A stretch of DNA of 64,000 bases, taken from NCBI GenBank assembly GCA_963789425.1, contig CAWBKM010000005.1, positions 1 to 64,000 on the forward strand, written 5' to 3'. The stretch's first letter is position 1. The number at the start of each line of letters is the position of its first letter. The notes below the pieces were generated by a model. It was given only the letters and a program-made list of their open reading frames with translations. It searched no databases and was not told where the DNA came from. Both the position numbers and the translations under genes were made by a program. Source of the stretch: Telmatobacter sp963789425. GTDB taxonomy: Bacteria > Acidobacteriota > Terriglobia > Terriglobales > Acidobacteriaceae. Positions 6,938 to 16,742 of the stretch are shown one piece after another.

Positions 6938-9691
6938 TTACGCGCCCCTCCGCATTACCGTGTAGTACGGCTGATTCGAGAGCGTCTCGTTGAATGCCGG
7001 CTCCAGCCGCGTCGCCCCGCTTTTCCCTGCGAGGTCGAAATAGTATTCGAGCGAAAACTCGGAATTCGTGTAGTCGGCCGGAATCGCAGCCGTAAAACTC
7101 CCGCCGTCACCCTGCATCTCCACCCGCTTCCACCGTTCCGCCTGGTCCACGTGCCGGTAGTGGATATGAATCGAGACCACCTCATCGGGCACCAGAGCCG
7201 TTACCGAAAGCGCCAAGGGTGTGCCAGCCTCAAAGCTCAACGCAGGTTTGTGGGAGCATTCCAAAACCGGCCGCCCCGGCCTGCCCGTCGCCTCCACAGT
7301 CGCACGCCGCGTATTCTCGCTCGATACGTCTGGTTGCCCCGCGGTCTTTACGCGTTCTGTCAGAGCTGCAAGGTCCGTGTCGATCGCGTTCAGCCGATCG
7401 CTCCAGTGTCCGCGTCGCATCGGTATGCTTCCGTATGAAATGTCCCCCTGGTAGACGGCCGCGGCATGCGTTGTCATGTCGGCCCATGCCTCGCGCGCCA
7501 TCCCATACAGATCAATAGCCTTCCGGCCCACTTCCGTTTCCTCCGATTGCTCAAAGACCGCATACAGCACACCGCTCCGCATCTTCGACGCGAAGAACCA
7601 TCCTAGCCCGATCTGGATCTCCACGTCTGCCTCGATTCGCCGAAACGTCGGGGACCGCCGCGAGAGGGCCACGCGCCGCGCCTGGTCCATTGCCGTCGTC
7701 GCCGCCGTCGCGCAATCCTCCATCCATTGCGCCACCTCAATCGGCGAATATTTTGGATTCGCAGTGCCACCCATCTCGTCTGCGGCGTGCCCGTCGATCG
7801 TCGCGAACAAAACCGGATCGAGCGGCATGACCGTCCCAAAGCATTTCGGCTCCGGCGTATCGCTGTACGGCTCGAACTCGCTGCCGCGCACCACCGGCAT
7901 GTTCGTATACATCTCCGGCCAAAACGAGTGATTCGACGCCGAAGGCAGATGCGCCGAGGTCAGCAGCGGCAAAATCCGGCTCGCATTGGCCACAGCCGTC
8001 TCCAATGCGATTGCCCCTGCCCCGAGTCCTTTGCGCAGCCATCTGCGCCAGGCTTCCGGATTTGCATCCGGATCGTAAAGCCGTCGGCCCCATACCCGGT
8101 AGTAGAGTTCGAATTTCTCCCAATCGGCCTTCGGATTCAGACTCGCGTCCGCATACGCGCATCGCCCGCCCGCGTGCCCCGACCCTTCCCTTCCCTTGAA
8201 AGTCAGCGGCTCCATCAAATCCAGTCCAACCGCTCCGCAGAAGTGCGCAGTCCTTCCAAATGCCGCCGCCATCTCCGGATCGGCGCTCAGCAAATGCCGT
8301 TGGGTGCCCGGCCACAATCGGAACAGCAACTTGTATTTGCTCCCGGCTTTCAGAAAATCCGCATACCCATACCGAGTGAACGAGCGCGACCCCGAACTCA
8401 GGCTGAACGGCCCCGCTTCGGCCTCGACATTCCCCTTCGGAATCTCCAGGGCGCGAATGTCCGCCTGCTGGTACCCAAGGCTCTGGTGCTCGGCCGAATA
8501 TTTCGCTCCCAGCTTCACCGGCATTCCCGTCGCGTTGGCAATGTCGATCATCTTCTCGTCCACGCCCTTGGCGTGCATATCGATCTCGACCGTTCGCCCG
8601 CATCCCTTGATCGCCTCAAATAAAGTTTTCCAGAAGTCGTAGCTCCCCTCCGGAATCCCGCTCTCGCCGTGCACGCGCAGCGTCAGCCCTTCAATTTCAG
8701 GGCATTGCTTAAGCAGCATCGCCAGTGCGTCGCGGCAATACGGCGCGTGTGTCTCCTTCGTCAGCCCTTCAATCCTGTGATACGCGTGCGGGCTGTCGGT
8801 CCACTGGTACGCGTGCGTCCATATCCCCAATTGGAAGTGCAGTCCCCGCGCGGCGGCTTGTCCCGCAATGAACTTGAGTGCGTCCAGATTCATCTGCCGC
8901 TCGTGATCGCTCAGCTCAACCGGCGCCGGCAGCGCCGTTCCATCGGCTGCGGCCAGCTGCATCACGCGCACGTTGTATCCAGGAACGTTCACCATATATG
9001 GATACGGAAAATGCAGGTAATCGCTGGTTACGCCCTTGGGAAAGTCATACTCCAGCCCAAACGCGAGGCAGAACCGGTTGAAACGGCACGCAACCAGCAA
9101 ATCCAGATACCCCAGCCAGAAGTCCCGGTCGTAAAGCCACGGCTTGTCCTCAACCTCGCTGCAAAAATACCGGCCAACACTGCGCACTTCGTTGGCCGGC
9201 TTCTCCAGAATTTGCTCTGCCACGCGCAGCGCGGTTCTCGCGTCCACGCCAAACCGCACACGCTCCGCCAATTCCAGCAGCCCGTACACATACCCGCGAA
9301 CATCGCTGCCGGAAACAATCGTGGCTGGCGCTCCGGTATGCCGCCCCGGCGTCAACGCAAAACTTTCCCGCTCGCCATGCCACACCGGCAATCGCGGCGT
9401 GTCGGCGGTCGGCGTCACTCCTGCCGACGCCAGACCCGCAGAGTTGACCACCACGTAGAAAGCCGAAGCGCGCACGTGCTCACCGGCCCTGACGATCCAG
9501 CACAACGCGCCCTTCGCTGCCAGCGCCGCGCGCAGTTGTTCCGCCGCCCACAGCACCGGCGGCGCTCCGGCAACGGGATCGTTTCCATCAATAATGATCG
9601 AGCAGCCGCGGCCCGCCTGTGCCAGCGCGCCCTGCGCTACGCTCGCCGCCGAAGCCGCTCCCGCCAGTTTGATGAATTCTCTGCGCTTCAT
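6938..9691 (-). CDS. Large Tat-exported sugar-active-enzyme-like protein
   Basis: The product is 917 aa. The N-terminus MKRREFIKLAGAASAASVAQ is a twin-arginine signal peptide, so the protein is exported folded. Next comes an alpha/beta domain (about 30-150) of the kind found at the N-terminus of GH67 alpha-glucuronidases and GH20-like enzymes (GSDVRGYVYGLLELAERV). A long TIM-barrel-like part follows, with RYFCSEVEDKPWLYDRDFWL, HFQLGIWTHAYQW and LTLRVHGESGIPEG; the last holds a candidate catalytic acid. The C-terminus (from ~830) looks like an immunoglobulin-like beta domain. I infer a periplasmic enzyme or binding protein for plant-type polysaccharide. The precise GH family is not assigned. 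It stands alone on its strand. Confidence 0.6.
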   Translation of the reverse strand: MKRREFIKLAGAASAASVAQGALAQAGRGCSIIIDGNDPVAGAPPVLWAAEQLRAALAAKGALCWIVRAGEHVRASAFYVVVNSAGLASAGVTPTADTPRLPVWHGERESFALTPGRHTGAPATIVSGSDVRGYVYGLLELAERVRFGVDARTALRVAEQILEKPANEVRSVGRYFCSEVEDKPWLYDRDFWLGYLDLLVACRFNRFCLAFGLEYDFPKGVTSDYLHFPYPYMVNVPGYNVRVMQLAAADGTALPAPVELSDHERQMNLDALKFIAGQAAARGLHFQLGIWTHAYQWTDSPHAYHRIEGLTKETHAPYCRDALAMLLKQCPEIEGLTLRVHGESGIPEGSYDFWKTLFEAIKGCGRTVEIDMHAKGVDEKMIDIANATGMPVKLGAKYSAEHQSLGYQQADIRALEIPKGNVEAEAGPFSLSSGSRSFTRYGYADFLKAGSKYKLLFRLWPGTQRHLLSADPEMAAAFGRTAHFCGAVGLDLMEPLTFKGREGSGHAGGRCAYADASLNPKADWEKFELYYRVWGRRLYDPDANPEAWRRWLRKGLGAGAIALETAVANASRILPLLTSAHLPSASNHSFWPEMYTNMPVVRGSEFEPYSDTPEPKCFGTVMPLDPVLFATIDGHAADEMGGTANPKYSPIEVAQWMEDCATAATTAMDQARRVALSRRSPTFRRIEADVEIQIGLGWFFASKMRSGVLYAVFEQSEETEVGRKAIDLYGMAREAWADMTTHAAAVYQGDISYGSIPMRRGHWSDRLNAIDTDLAALTERVKTAGQPDVSSENTRRATVEATGRPGRPVLECSHKPALSFEAGTPLALSVTALVPDEVVSIHIHYRHVDQAERWKRVEMQGDGGSFTAAIPADYTNSEFSLEYYFDLAGKSGATRLEPAFNETLSNQPYYTVMRRGA

Positions 9692-9751
9692 CTTGGAATT
9701 TTCATCTCGGCCCGCACCCGGGTCTTTCCCTTTCTGCTGCGCGCTGTTTGC

Positions 9752-9848
9752 TTTTTACTGTCTCCTGCCTTCTGTTTGCTGTCTGCTTTTCTAATCCCTG
9801 CCTTCCTGCTCCCTGTTCCCTGTTCCCTGTTCTCTGCTCTCTGCCCTT
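9752..9848. repeat. CCCTG/TTCCCTG degenerate tandem repeat
   Basis: Pyrimidine-rich string made of repeated 7-nt-like units (CCCTGTT, CCCTGCT, TTCTCTG) between the start of the Tat protein and the stop of the ferredoxin gene. The same unit recurs at 14868, 17747, 21537 and 26024. Confidence 0.7.
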
Positions 9849-10197
9849 AGCTCCTGTGCGGGCATGTCTTTGAGTTGATGCACTCATCGGCAATCCTCAG
9901 CCGCTCCACTGGCCGCCCGCCCACCAGGTGTTCCGTCACAATCTCCTCCGCGTCTCCCGGCTGCACGTTCCCGTACCAAACCGCTTCCGGATACACCACG
10001 ACCGTCGGCCCGTGTTCGCACTGATCCAGGCACAAGGATTTGTTGATCCTCACTCGCCCTGCCAACCCGGCGTCTTTGGTCAATTGGCTCAGCCGCGCGT
10101 GCAGTTCGCTCTTTCCATCCGCGGTGCACGAGGGTCGCGGCGCATCGGCAGGCCGTACGTTGTGGCAGACAAAGACGTGGCGTTCAAATAAGGGCAA
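9847..10197 (-). CDS. Thioredoxin-like [2Fe-2S] ferredoxin
   Basis: The product is 116 aa. Four cysteines have the spacing of the thioredoxin-fold 2Fe-2S ferredoxins: HVFVCHN near 11 and PSCTADGK near 24, then SLCLDQCEHGP near 56 and 60. After the second pair comes VVVYPEAVWYGNVQPGDAEEIV, typical of this family. It is a soluble electron carrier; the redox partner is not evident from the neighbours. The start is TTG at 10197, supported by a perfect AGGAGG at 10206-10211 with 8-nt spacing. Two extra C-terminal cysteines (CINSKTC) are present. Confidence 0.85.
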   Translation of the reverse strand: MPLFERHVFVCHNVRPADAPRPSCTADGKSELHARLSQLTKDAGLAGRVRINKSLCLDQCEHGPTVVVYPEAVWYGNVQPGDAEEIVTEHLVGGRPVERLRIADECINSKTCPHRS

Positions 10198-10205
10198 GCG
10201 GAAAT

Positions 10206-10211
10206 CCTCCT
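10206..10211 (-). promoter_or_regulatory. AGGAGG ribosome binding site for a TTG start
   Basis: A perfect Shine-Dalgarno sequence 8 nt before the TTG at 10197. It fixes the ferredoxin start at a rare codon. Confidence 0.7.
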
Positions 10212-10331
10212 CAATTCATTCCAGATTAACAACTCCCTCTGCCGGTCCTGCCTGGCCAACCGCTCTTCGTCTCAGTCAAAAGTTTTCCTGATGCTCGACC
10301 CACCCCCATCTGCGAGAATAGGTGTCTGACG

Positions 10332-10811
10332 ATGAGCACCGACAACCTCCTCTCGCTTAAGGACGATATGGTGGCCTTTATTGAGGGCCATGGCCTCCAT
10401 CGCCTCCCCGGTTACGTCACCGACGACATTCCCTCCGTCCTCTGGGAAGGCCGCGGCAATCCCGACGCGTGGAAAGATTTTGTCGAGATGGCTAAGCACG
10501 TGGGCGCTCCCTTCGTCACCTTCAGCGAGATGACGCTCGACCGCGAAGAGCTTGACGCCCTCATCGAGGAAGCCGGCGAGATGAACTTCCCCGACGAGGA
10601 GGCCGCGGAGCTGGTCGAAGCCAAGTGGCTCCGCAAATACTCCGGCATGCTCGGCTACGTTCAACTCGGCTTCATCTACCAGGGCATCGTCTTCCTCCAC
10701 GAAACCACGACCGAGTGGTACGAACGCTACCAGTCGCTGCTTGAGAACATCGAAAGCTTCCATGACATCGTCATCGACGACGCTCACTCCCGCGACGACG
10801 AGGACGAGTAA
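10332..10811 (+). CDS. Acidic protein of unknown function upstream of recJ
   Basis: A 159-aa, strongly acidic soluble protein (MSTDNLLSLKDDMVAFIEGH, ending DDAHSRDDEDE). It has no signal peptide or membrane segment. The mid part EMTLDREELDALIEEAGEM is helical and acidic; the C-terminal half contains LGYVQLGFIYQGIVFLHETT. I do not recognise a named family. The stop at 10811 is 6 nt before the GTG start of recJ, so the two form an operon; a link with DNA repair is suggested only by that position. Confidence 0.7.
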   Translation: MSTDNLLSLKDDMVAFIEGHGLHRLPGYVTDDIPSVLWEGRGNPDAWKDFVEMAKHVGAPFVTFSEMTLDREELDALIEEAGEMNFPDEEAAELVEAKWLRKYSGMLGYVQLGFIYQGIVFLHETTTEWYERYQSLLENIESFHDIVIDDAHSRDDEDE

Positions 10812-10817
10812 GTCTTC

Positions 10818-12752
10818 GTGGCCGAATTAGCCAGCGCTACCGGAACCCCGATCCGCCCCGCTTCAACTCGCACTTTGCCGCCGCAGCGCTGGCTCATCGC
10901 CACGCCGCACCCCGAAGAGTCTGCGTCTCTCGCCCGCGAAGCGCGCCTGCCCCTCGTCCTCGCCGAGTTGCTCGTCGCGCGCGGCATCAACACCGCCGCC
11001 GAAGCCTTCGCGTTCCTCAATCCCGAGCCCGCGCACCTCCACGATCCCTTCCTGATGCTCGGCATGTCCGCTGCCGTCGATCGTCTCGAACGCACCATCG
11101 CCGCGCGGGAGCCAATCCTCCTCTATGGCGACTACGACGTCGACGGCACTGTCGCTGTAGTCCTTCTCAAGACTGCCATCGAGATGCTGGGCGGTGACGT
11201 CCGCTTTCACGTTCCGCATCGCCTGCGCGACGGCTATGGCATGCAATCGAGCGTGCTCGAAGCCGCCCACGCCGACGGCATCCGCGTCGTCGTCACCGTC
11301 GACACCGGCATGCGCTCCTTCGCCGAAGCTGAAACCGCGCGACGCCTCGGCCTCGACCTCATCATCACCGATCATCACTTAACTGCCGCAAACGACGCGC
11401 TCCCTGCTGCCCTCGCCATCCTCAATCCGAATCAACCCGGCTGCCCCTATCCAGAAAAAAGCCTCTGCGGCGCTGCCATCGCGCTCAAGCTCGCCCAGGC
11501 GCTGCTCGAGAAGTCGGAACCAGTTCGCCGCGATCCCGCTCGCCTGCGCGAAAAAACTCTGCCCAGCTTTCTCAAAATGGCGGCCATCGCCACCATTGCT
11601 GACGCCGTTCCGCTTCAAGGTGAAAATCGCACCATAGCCGCGCTCGGCCTGCGCGAGCTTCGCCGACCCGTCGGCGCCGGTCTCCGCGCACTTTTCGCTG
11701 CCGCCGCGCTTGACCCCGCCTCGAAGCAGATCACCGGCTTCGACGTTGCATTTCGCCTCGCCCCGCGTATCAACGCCGCCGGCCGCATGGACGTTGCCTC
11801 CGACGTTATCGAGCTCTTTTCCACGCGCGATTCTCACCGCGCCGTCGAGCTCGCCACGAAACTCGAGCGCCTCAATCGCGAGCGTCGCGACGTCGAAGCC
11901 GCCGCGCTTACCATCATTGAAGCCCGCCTCTGCTCCGACTCCGAAATTGCAGCCGACCGCCTTCTCGTCATCGACGGCGACGGGTGGCATCGTGGCGTCA
12001 TCGGCATTCTCGCCTCGCGCGTCGTCGAGCGGACCGCGAAGCCTGCCCTCGTCATCAGCGTCGAAGGCGGTATCGCCCATGGCTCCGGCCGCTCGGTCGA
12101 TGGCTTCCCGCTCCTCGCTGCGATCGAATCCTGCGCCGACCTCTTCACCCGCTTCGGTGGCCACGCCTTCGCAGTCGGCTTCGCACTACCCGCTGAAAAG
12201 CTCCCCGACCTCAAGCTCCGCCTGCGCGACTACGCCAACATCCATCTCGCCGCCCGCAAGGCCGAGCGTCTTCTCCGCATTCATGCCGAACTTCCGCTCG
12301 ACCGCATCACGCCCGTTCTCGCCGGGTGGCTGCGCAAGCTCGAGCCGCTCGGCCACGGCAACCCAGAGCCCATCTTTATCGCTCGCTCCGCCCGCTTGCT
12401 CGCCCCGCCGCGCATCATGAAGGCTCAGCACCTCCGCCTCGAGCTCGCGCAGGACTCTGCGCCGACTGCAACTTCAGCTTCAACTTCGACCGCATCTTCG
12501 ACCACTGCTTCGTCCGTGGCGCCCATCGCCGAGCCGCCAAACGCATTCACCCGCCTGCCCGCCTCCGCCGCGCCCGTCGCATCCATCCGCGCCGTCGGCT
12601 GGAACCTCGCCCAGCGCGCCATGGAGCTCCGCCTCGCGCAAGGCTCACTCATTGACATCGCCTATCGCATCCGCGAAAACGACCACCCCGACTTCGGCGG
12701 CCTCGAAATTGAAATCGTCGGGCTGAAAGCGCCAGAGCCTACGCTCGCATAG
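10818..12752 (+). CDS. recJ: Single-stranded-DNA-specific exonuclease RecJ
   Basis: A 644-aa DHH-family 5'-3' exonuclease acting on single-stranded DNA in RecF-pathway recombination and in mismatch and base excision repair. Motif I is GDYDVDG (104-110), motif II VDTG follows, and the family motif TDHH lies near 188. A DHHA1 part contains RINAAGRM and later GSGRSVDGFPLL. The protein is longer than common RecJ (~570 aa) because of an N-terminal extension and a Ser/Thr/Ala-rich linker near 545-590 before the last OB-like strand region. The start is GTG at 10818, close behind the acidic protein. The gene ends in front of a terminator shared with convergent rplK. Confidence 0.9.
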   Translation: MAELASATGTPIRPASTRTLPPQRWLIATPHPEESASLAREARLPLVLAELLVARGINTAAEAFAFLNPEPAHLHDPFLMLGMSAAVDRLERTIAAREPILLYGDYDVDGTVAVVLLKTAIEMLGGDVRFHVPHRLRDGYGMQSSVLEAAHADGIRVVVTVDTGMRSFAEAETARRLGLDLIITDHHLTAANDALPAALAILNPNQPGCPYPEKSLCGAAIALKLAQALLEKSEPVRRDPARLREKTLPSFLKMAAIATIADAVPLQGENRTIAALGLRELRRPVGAGLRALFAAAALDPASKQITGFDVAFRLAPRINAAGRMDVASDVIELFSTRDSHRAVELATKLERLNRERRDVEAAALTIIEARLCSDSEIAADRLLVIDGDGWHRGVIGILASRVVERTAKPALVISVEGGIAHGSGRSVDGFPLLAAIESCADLFTRFGGHAFAVGFALPAEKLPDLKLRLRDYANIHLAARKAERLLRIHAELPLDRITPVLAGWLRKLEPLGHGNPEPIFIARSARLLAPPRIMKAQHLRLELAQDSAPTATSASTSTASSTTASSVAPIAEPPNAFTRLPASAAPVASIRAVGWNLAQRAMELRLAQGSLIDIAYRIRENDHPDFGGLEIEIVGLKAPEPTLA

Positions 12753-13080
12753 CCCCGTCCCCACTTGTGACGTGCATTGTGTAGCGCCGGTCTCTTGGAC
12801 TTTTGTACCGCCGGTGTCCTGCTTTGTGTAGCGCTGGTCTCCTGGCCGGGGCCCCCACGGACGGATCCTCGTTCGTGGGGTGGCTGACCGGCTGTCGTGG
12901 GGGCGTCCTCGCCCGCACTCGCGGTTCTTCGTCAGGCAGCCGAAAAGCCTCGATAATCTGGATCGATCTCGGCGCCAATAAAAAGGCCCTCCGCATCGCG
13001 AAAGGCATTTGCATTCACTTCGAATCCGCTTCGCTCTCAAATCCCAACTTGTATCCGCCAACTTGCGAACTCGGCAATAG
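12753..13080. other. Non-coding spacer between recJ and the rplK terminator
   Basis: I see no gene here. It holds degenerate copies of TGTAGCGCCGGTCTC-like units (12780, 12823) and a GC-rich hairpin at about 12847-12883 whose arms CCCCCACG and CGTGGGG resemble the GGGTGCCCC hairpin family. Confidence 0.5.
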
Positions 13081-13105
13081 AAAAGGCCCCGGTCCGGGGC
13101 CTTTT
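13081..13105. terminator. Bidirectional terminator between recJ and rplK
   Basis: A 12-bp inverted repeat (AAAAGGCCCCGG / CCGGGGCCTTTT) with A and T ends on either side. It serves two convergent genes. A nearly identical hairpin recurs at 28074-28098. Confidence 0.85.
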
Positions 13106-13137
13106 CGCTAACTTGCTAACTCGCTGACTCGCTGCTT

Positions 13138-13575
13138 CTACCCCACCACTTCAATCCCCATCGATCGCGCCGTTCCCTTGATGCTCTTCACCGCCGCATC
13201 GACACTCGCCGCATTCAAGTCCGGCATCTTCTGCGTGGCGATCTCGCGCACCTGCTTCTCGGTCACCTTGCCCTTCTTTTCTTTGTTGGGCGTGCCCGAT
13301 CCCTTCTCAATTCCCGCTGCCTTCTTCAGCAGCACCGCCGCCGGCGGAGTCTTGGTGATAAAGCTGAAGGTGCGGTCGCCGTAAACCGTGATGACAACCG
13401 GAATAATCAGCCCGGCCATCTCCTTGTTCTGCGTCTTGGCGTTGAACTGCTTGCAGAACTCCATAATGTTGACCTGAGCCTGGCCCAGCGCGGGGCCGAC
13501 CGGCGGCGCGGGCGTTGCTTTGCCGGCTTCGATCTGCAACTTCACATACCCGTTAATCTTCTTCGGAGGTGCCAT
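13138..13575 (-). CDS. rplK: 50S ribosomal protein L11
   Basis: A 145-aa full-length L11. The start KKINGYVKLQIEAGKATPAP and the proline helix PPVGPALGQAQVNIMEFCK are diagnostic, and the C-terminal rRNA-binding domain ends SIKGTARSMGIEVVG. L11 forms part of the GTPase-associated centre with 23S rRNA and is needed for the stringent response. It is the last gene of the leftward tuf-rpmG-secE-nusG-rplK series. In most bacteria rplA follows at once; here a terminator and convergent recJ follow instead. Confidence 0.96.
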   Translation of the reverse strand: MAPPKKINGYVKLQIEAGKATPAPPVGPALGQAQVNIMEFCKQFNAKTQNKEMAGLIIPVVITVYGDRTFSFITKTPPAAVLLKKAAGIEKGSGTPNKEKKGKVTEKQVREIATQKMPDLNAASVDAAVKSIKGTARSMGIEVVG

Positions 13576-13590
13576 TTTCTGTTCCTTTGG

Positions 13591-13738
13591 AACCAGCTTC
13601 TAGCTCCTAGCTATTAGCTACTAGCTGGTTCATCTTTTTCAAAATTTTGGTACTGCAAATCCAGCGTTCGCTTCAAACCAGTGTCTGCTAGGTCGACGCA
13701 CTGGCTAGAAGCTTGAAGCTAGTGGCTGGAAGCTGCAG
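13591..13738. repeat. Long imperfect inverted repeat in the nusG-rplK spacer
   Basis: The left arm (13591-13628) is built from CAGCTTCTAGCTCCTAGC-like units, the right arm (13701-13738) from their reverse complement (GGCTAGAAGCTTGAAGC). About 70 nt of unrelated sequence lies between. Three analogous pairs occur in this cluster at 14987, 16623 and 17388. Confidence 0.65.
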
Positions 13739-14506
13739 TTACTCAATCTTTTCCACTTTGCCGAACTCCAGTTCGACCGGCGTTGAACGCCCGAAGATCG
13801 TCACCATCACCTTCAGTGTCTCGCGATCCTCGTTCACTTCGTCCACCACGCCGTTGAAGTTCGCGAACGGCCCATCCGTGATGCGCACCTGTTCGCTCTT
13901 CTCAAACTTGATCTTCATCCGCGGCTTGTCTTTGGTCGTCTCCGAGCGGAAGAGAATCGAGCTCACTTCTTCCTCGCTTAGCGCCACGGGCTTGTCGCCT
14001 GTGCCCAGGAACCCCGTCACTTTCGGCGTGTCCTTCAGCACGTGCCACAACTCATTGTCCAATTCCATCTCAACCAGCACGTAGCCCGGCAAAAACACCC
14101 GCTCCACCGTGCGCTTCTTGCCGTTGACGATCTCCGTCACCGGCTCGGTGGGAATCATCACGCGCCCCACCCGCTCCCTCAATCCAAACGCCTGCACGCG
14201 GCTCTCGATCGATTCGCGCACCTTGCGCTCAAACCCCGAGTAAGCGTGCAGAATGTACCACCGGAAATTCTCGTTCTTCACCGGCTGCGGCTCTGCTGCT
14301 GCCGCAGCAGCCGCAGGCTCTGCCGCAGCTTCTGGCTCCGCTCCTGCCCCTGCAGGTGTCCCCGGCTCCGCCGCGCTGGCTTCTGTTTTCGGCGCCTGCG
14401 GTTCTGCCGCTTCCGCCGCCTCAGCCGCCGCGGTTTCCGCCCGCGCCTCTGTAGACCCCGCCTCTGTGGGCTCTATCTCTGCGGATTGCTCTAAGTCTTC
14501 CTTCAT
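13739..14506 (-). CDS. nusG: Transcription termination/antitermination factor NusG with long N-terminal extension
   Basis: The product is 255 aa. The NGN domain starts near residue 80 (NFRWYILHAYSGFERKVRES) and contains VMIPTEPVTEIVNGKK and FLPGYVLVEMELD. A C-terminal KOW domain follows (RITDGPFANFNGVVDEV). NusG binds RNA polymerase and couples it to Rho or ribosomal S10. The first ~79 residues are an Ala/Glu/Pro-rich low-complexity tail absent from the ~180-aa Escherichia coli protein, and probably disordered. The gene follows secE by 26 nt, the standard operon order. Confidence 0.95.
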   Translation of the reverse strand: MKEDLEQSAEIEPTEAGSTEARAETAAAEAAEAAEPQAPKTEASAAEPGTPAGAGAEPEAAAEPAAAAAAAEPQPVKNENFRWYILHAYSGFERKVRESIESRVQAFGLRERVGRVMIPTEPVTEIVNGKKRTVERVFLPGYVLVEMELDNELWHVLKDTPKVTGFLGTGDKPVALSEEEVSSILFRSETTKDKPRMKIKFEKSEQVRITDGPFANFNGVVDEVNEDRETLKVMVTIFGRSTPVELEFGKVEKIE

Positions 14507-14532
14507 TCCACTCTCGATTCTGTGCCGCCCGG

Positions 14533-14835
14533 CTATTGCAATCCACCACCAAGCCGACCCAGCAGCCCATACACCGCAACTTTAAAAATGCCGTCCACGA
14601 CAAAGAAGTACAGCGCAAACAGGAACGTCGTCACGATCACCACTCCCGTCGTCACTCTCACTTCCTTCCACTGGGGCCAAACTACCTTGCGCATCTCCGC
14701 GCGCACATCGCGCAGAAAGGTCGTAAATTCGGTCCACTTGCCCAATGCGCCTCCGCCAAACTCCGCCAATGCTCCTGGCTGCTGCCGTTTCGCCGACCGC
14801 TCCGAGCCCTTTTCCATTGCCGTCTTCGTCGCCAT
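14533..14835 (-). CDS. secE: Preprotein translocase subunit SecE
   Basis: 100 aa from ATG 14835. The frame is open upstream to 14934, but that would run into tRNA-Trp, so the internal Met is used. It has one transmembrane helix (TGVVIVTTFLFALYFFVVDG) preceded by the conserved amphipathic FLRDVRAEMRKVVWPQWKEV, the SecE signature. It is an essential subunit of the SecYEG channel in the inner membrane, which the SecA encoded at 38-41 kb drives. It sits between tRNA-Trp and nusG in the standard arrangement. Confidence 0.93.
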   Translation of the reverse strand: MATKTAMEKGSERSAKRQQPGALAEFGGGALGKWTEFTTFLRDVRAEMRKVVWPQWKEVRVTTGVVIVTTFLFALYFFVVDGIFKVAVYGLLGRLGGGLQ

Positions 14836-14867
14836 GCTGTGCTTCCTGTTCCAGGGTTCAGGTTTTT

Positions 14868-14903
14868 CTTGCCCCTGTTCCCTATTCCCTGTTCCCTGTA
14901 TCT
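14868..14903. repeat. CCCTGTT degenerate repeat
   Basis: A short run of CCCTGTTCCCTATTCCCTG-type units between secE and tRNA-Trp, same family as at 9752. Confidence 0.55.
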
Positions 14904-14904
14904 C

Positions 14905-14980
14905 TGGCAGGGGCGGAGGGATTCGAACCCCCAAGTCCGGTTTTGGAGACCGGCAGTTTAGCCGTTGAGCTTACGCCCCT
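14905..14980 (-). tRNA. tRNA-Trp (anticodon CCA)
   Basis: A 76-nt gene with encoded CCA. The acceptor AGGGGCG pairs with CGCCCCT, the anticodon loop is CTCCAAA with CCA at 34-36, and the T-loop TTCGAAT is intact. It sits between rpmG and secE, a conserved neighbourhood. Confidence 0.95.
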
Positions 14981-14986
14981 GAATGC

Positions 14987-15092
14987 AGCTCTCAGCTTCT
15001 AGCCTCTCGCTTCTAGCCTGGCTCGGGGAGAACCGAAGTCTCAACCTCCCGATACCGGAGCTAGGAGCTGGAAGCTAGCAGCTAGAAGCTGC
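14987..15092. repeat. Inverted repeat pair between tRNA-Trp and rpmG
   Basis: The left arm has CAGCTTCTAGCCTCTCGC-like units, the right arm (from 15058) GAGCTAGGAGCTGGAAGC and TAGCAGCTAGAAGC. They are separated by ~40 nt unrelated to the loops of the other three pairs. Confidence 0.6.
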
Positions 15093-15093
15093 T

Positions 15094-15243
15094 TTACTTC
15101 GACTCTTTGTGCACCTGGTGCTTGCGGCAGCGCTTGCAGAACTTCTTCAACTCAAGACGGCCCGTTACGGTCTTCTTGTTCTTCGTCGTCGAGTAGTTCC
15201 GCTCCTTGCACTCGGTGCATTCCATCGTAATGATTTCCCGCAT
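15094..15243 (-). CDS. rpmG: 50S ribosomal protein L33
   Basis: A 49-aa protein, MREIITMECTECKERNYSTT through KHQVHKESK. The two Cys pairs (CTEC and CKRC) form the zinc ribbon of the zinc-containing L33 type. L33 lies near the E site of the large ribosomal subunit. It is placed between tuf and tRNA-Trp, as in many bacteria. Because the cysteines are kept, expression is expected to depend on zinc sufficiency, though no Zur site is evident here. Confidence 0.95.
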   Translation of the reverse strand: MREIITMECTECKERNYSTTKNKKTVTGRLELKKFCKRCRKHQVHKESK

Positions 15244-15349
15244 ATCCCAATCCTTCCACGAACCAATGAATCACTCCCATTGATCCGAGTTTCGCTTGTC
15301 GCGCCGTTGCTTTTCGCCCGAAGGGCGGTCCGCCCGGCGCGGCCAGCGC

Positions 15350-16537
<1,188 letters not shown>

Positions 16538-16622
16538 AAAAATCCCAAATCCCTTTCATCGCTCTTACTGCTCGTTGCCACTCGGGGCGCCGGCGGTCCG
16601 GCTCCAGCCCCAAAACCTTGAA

Positions 16623-16737
16623 AACAGCTTCCAGCCACTAGCTGCTAGCCTCTAGCTTCGACTTGCCCGCTCCAGCCTCAACGGTTCGTTCTTCCATCGC
16701 AATGGCTAGAAGCTAGTGGCTAGAAGCTAGTAGCTGC
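16623..16737. repeat. Inverted repeat pair upstream of tuf
   Basis: The left arm (16623-16660) contains CAGCTTCCAGCCACTAGC and CTGCTAGCCTCTAGC; the right arm (16703-16737) contains GGCTAGAAGCTAGTGGC and TAGAAGCTAGTAGC. The arms could pair across ~42 nt. It lies in the leader side of tuf. Confidence 0.65.
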
Positions 16738-16742
16738 CTTCC

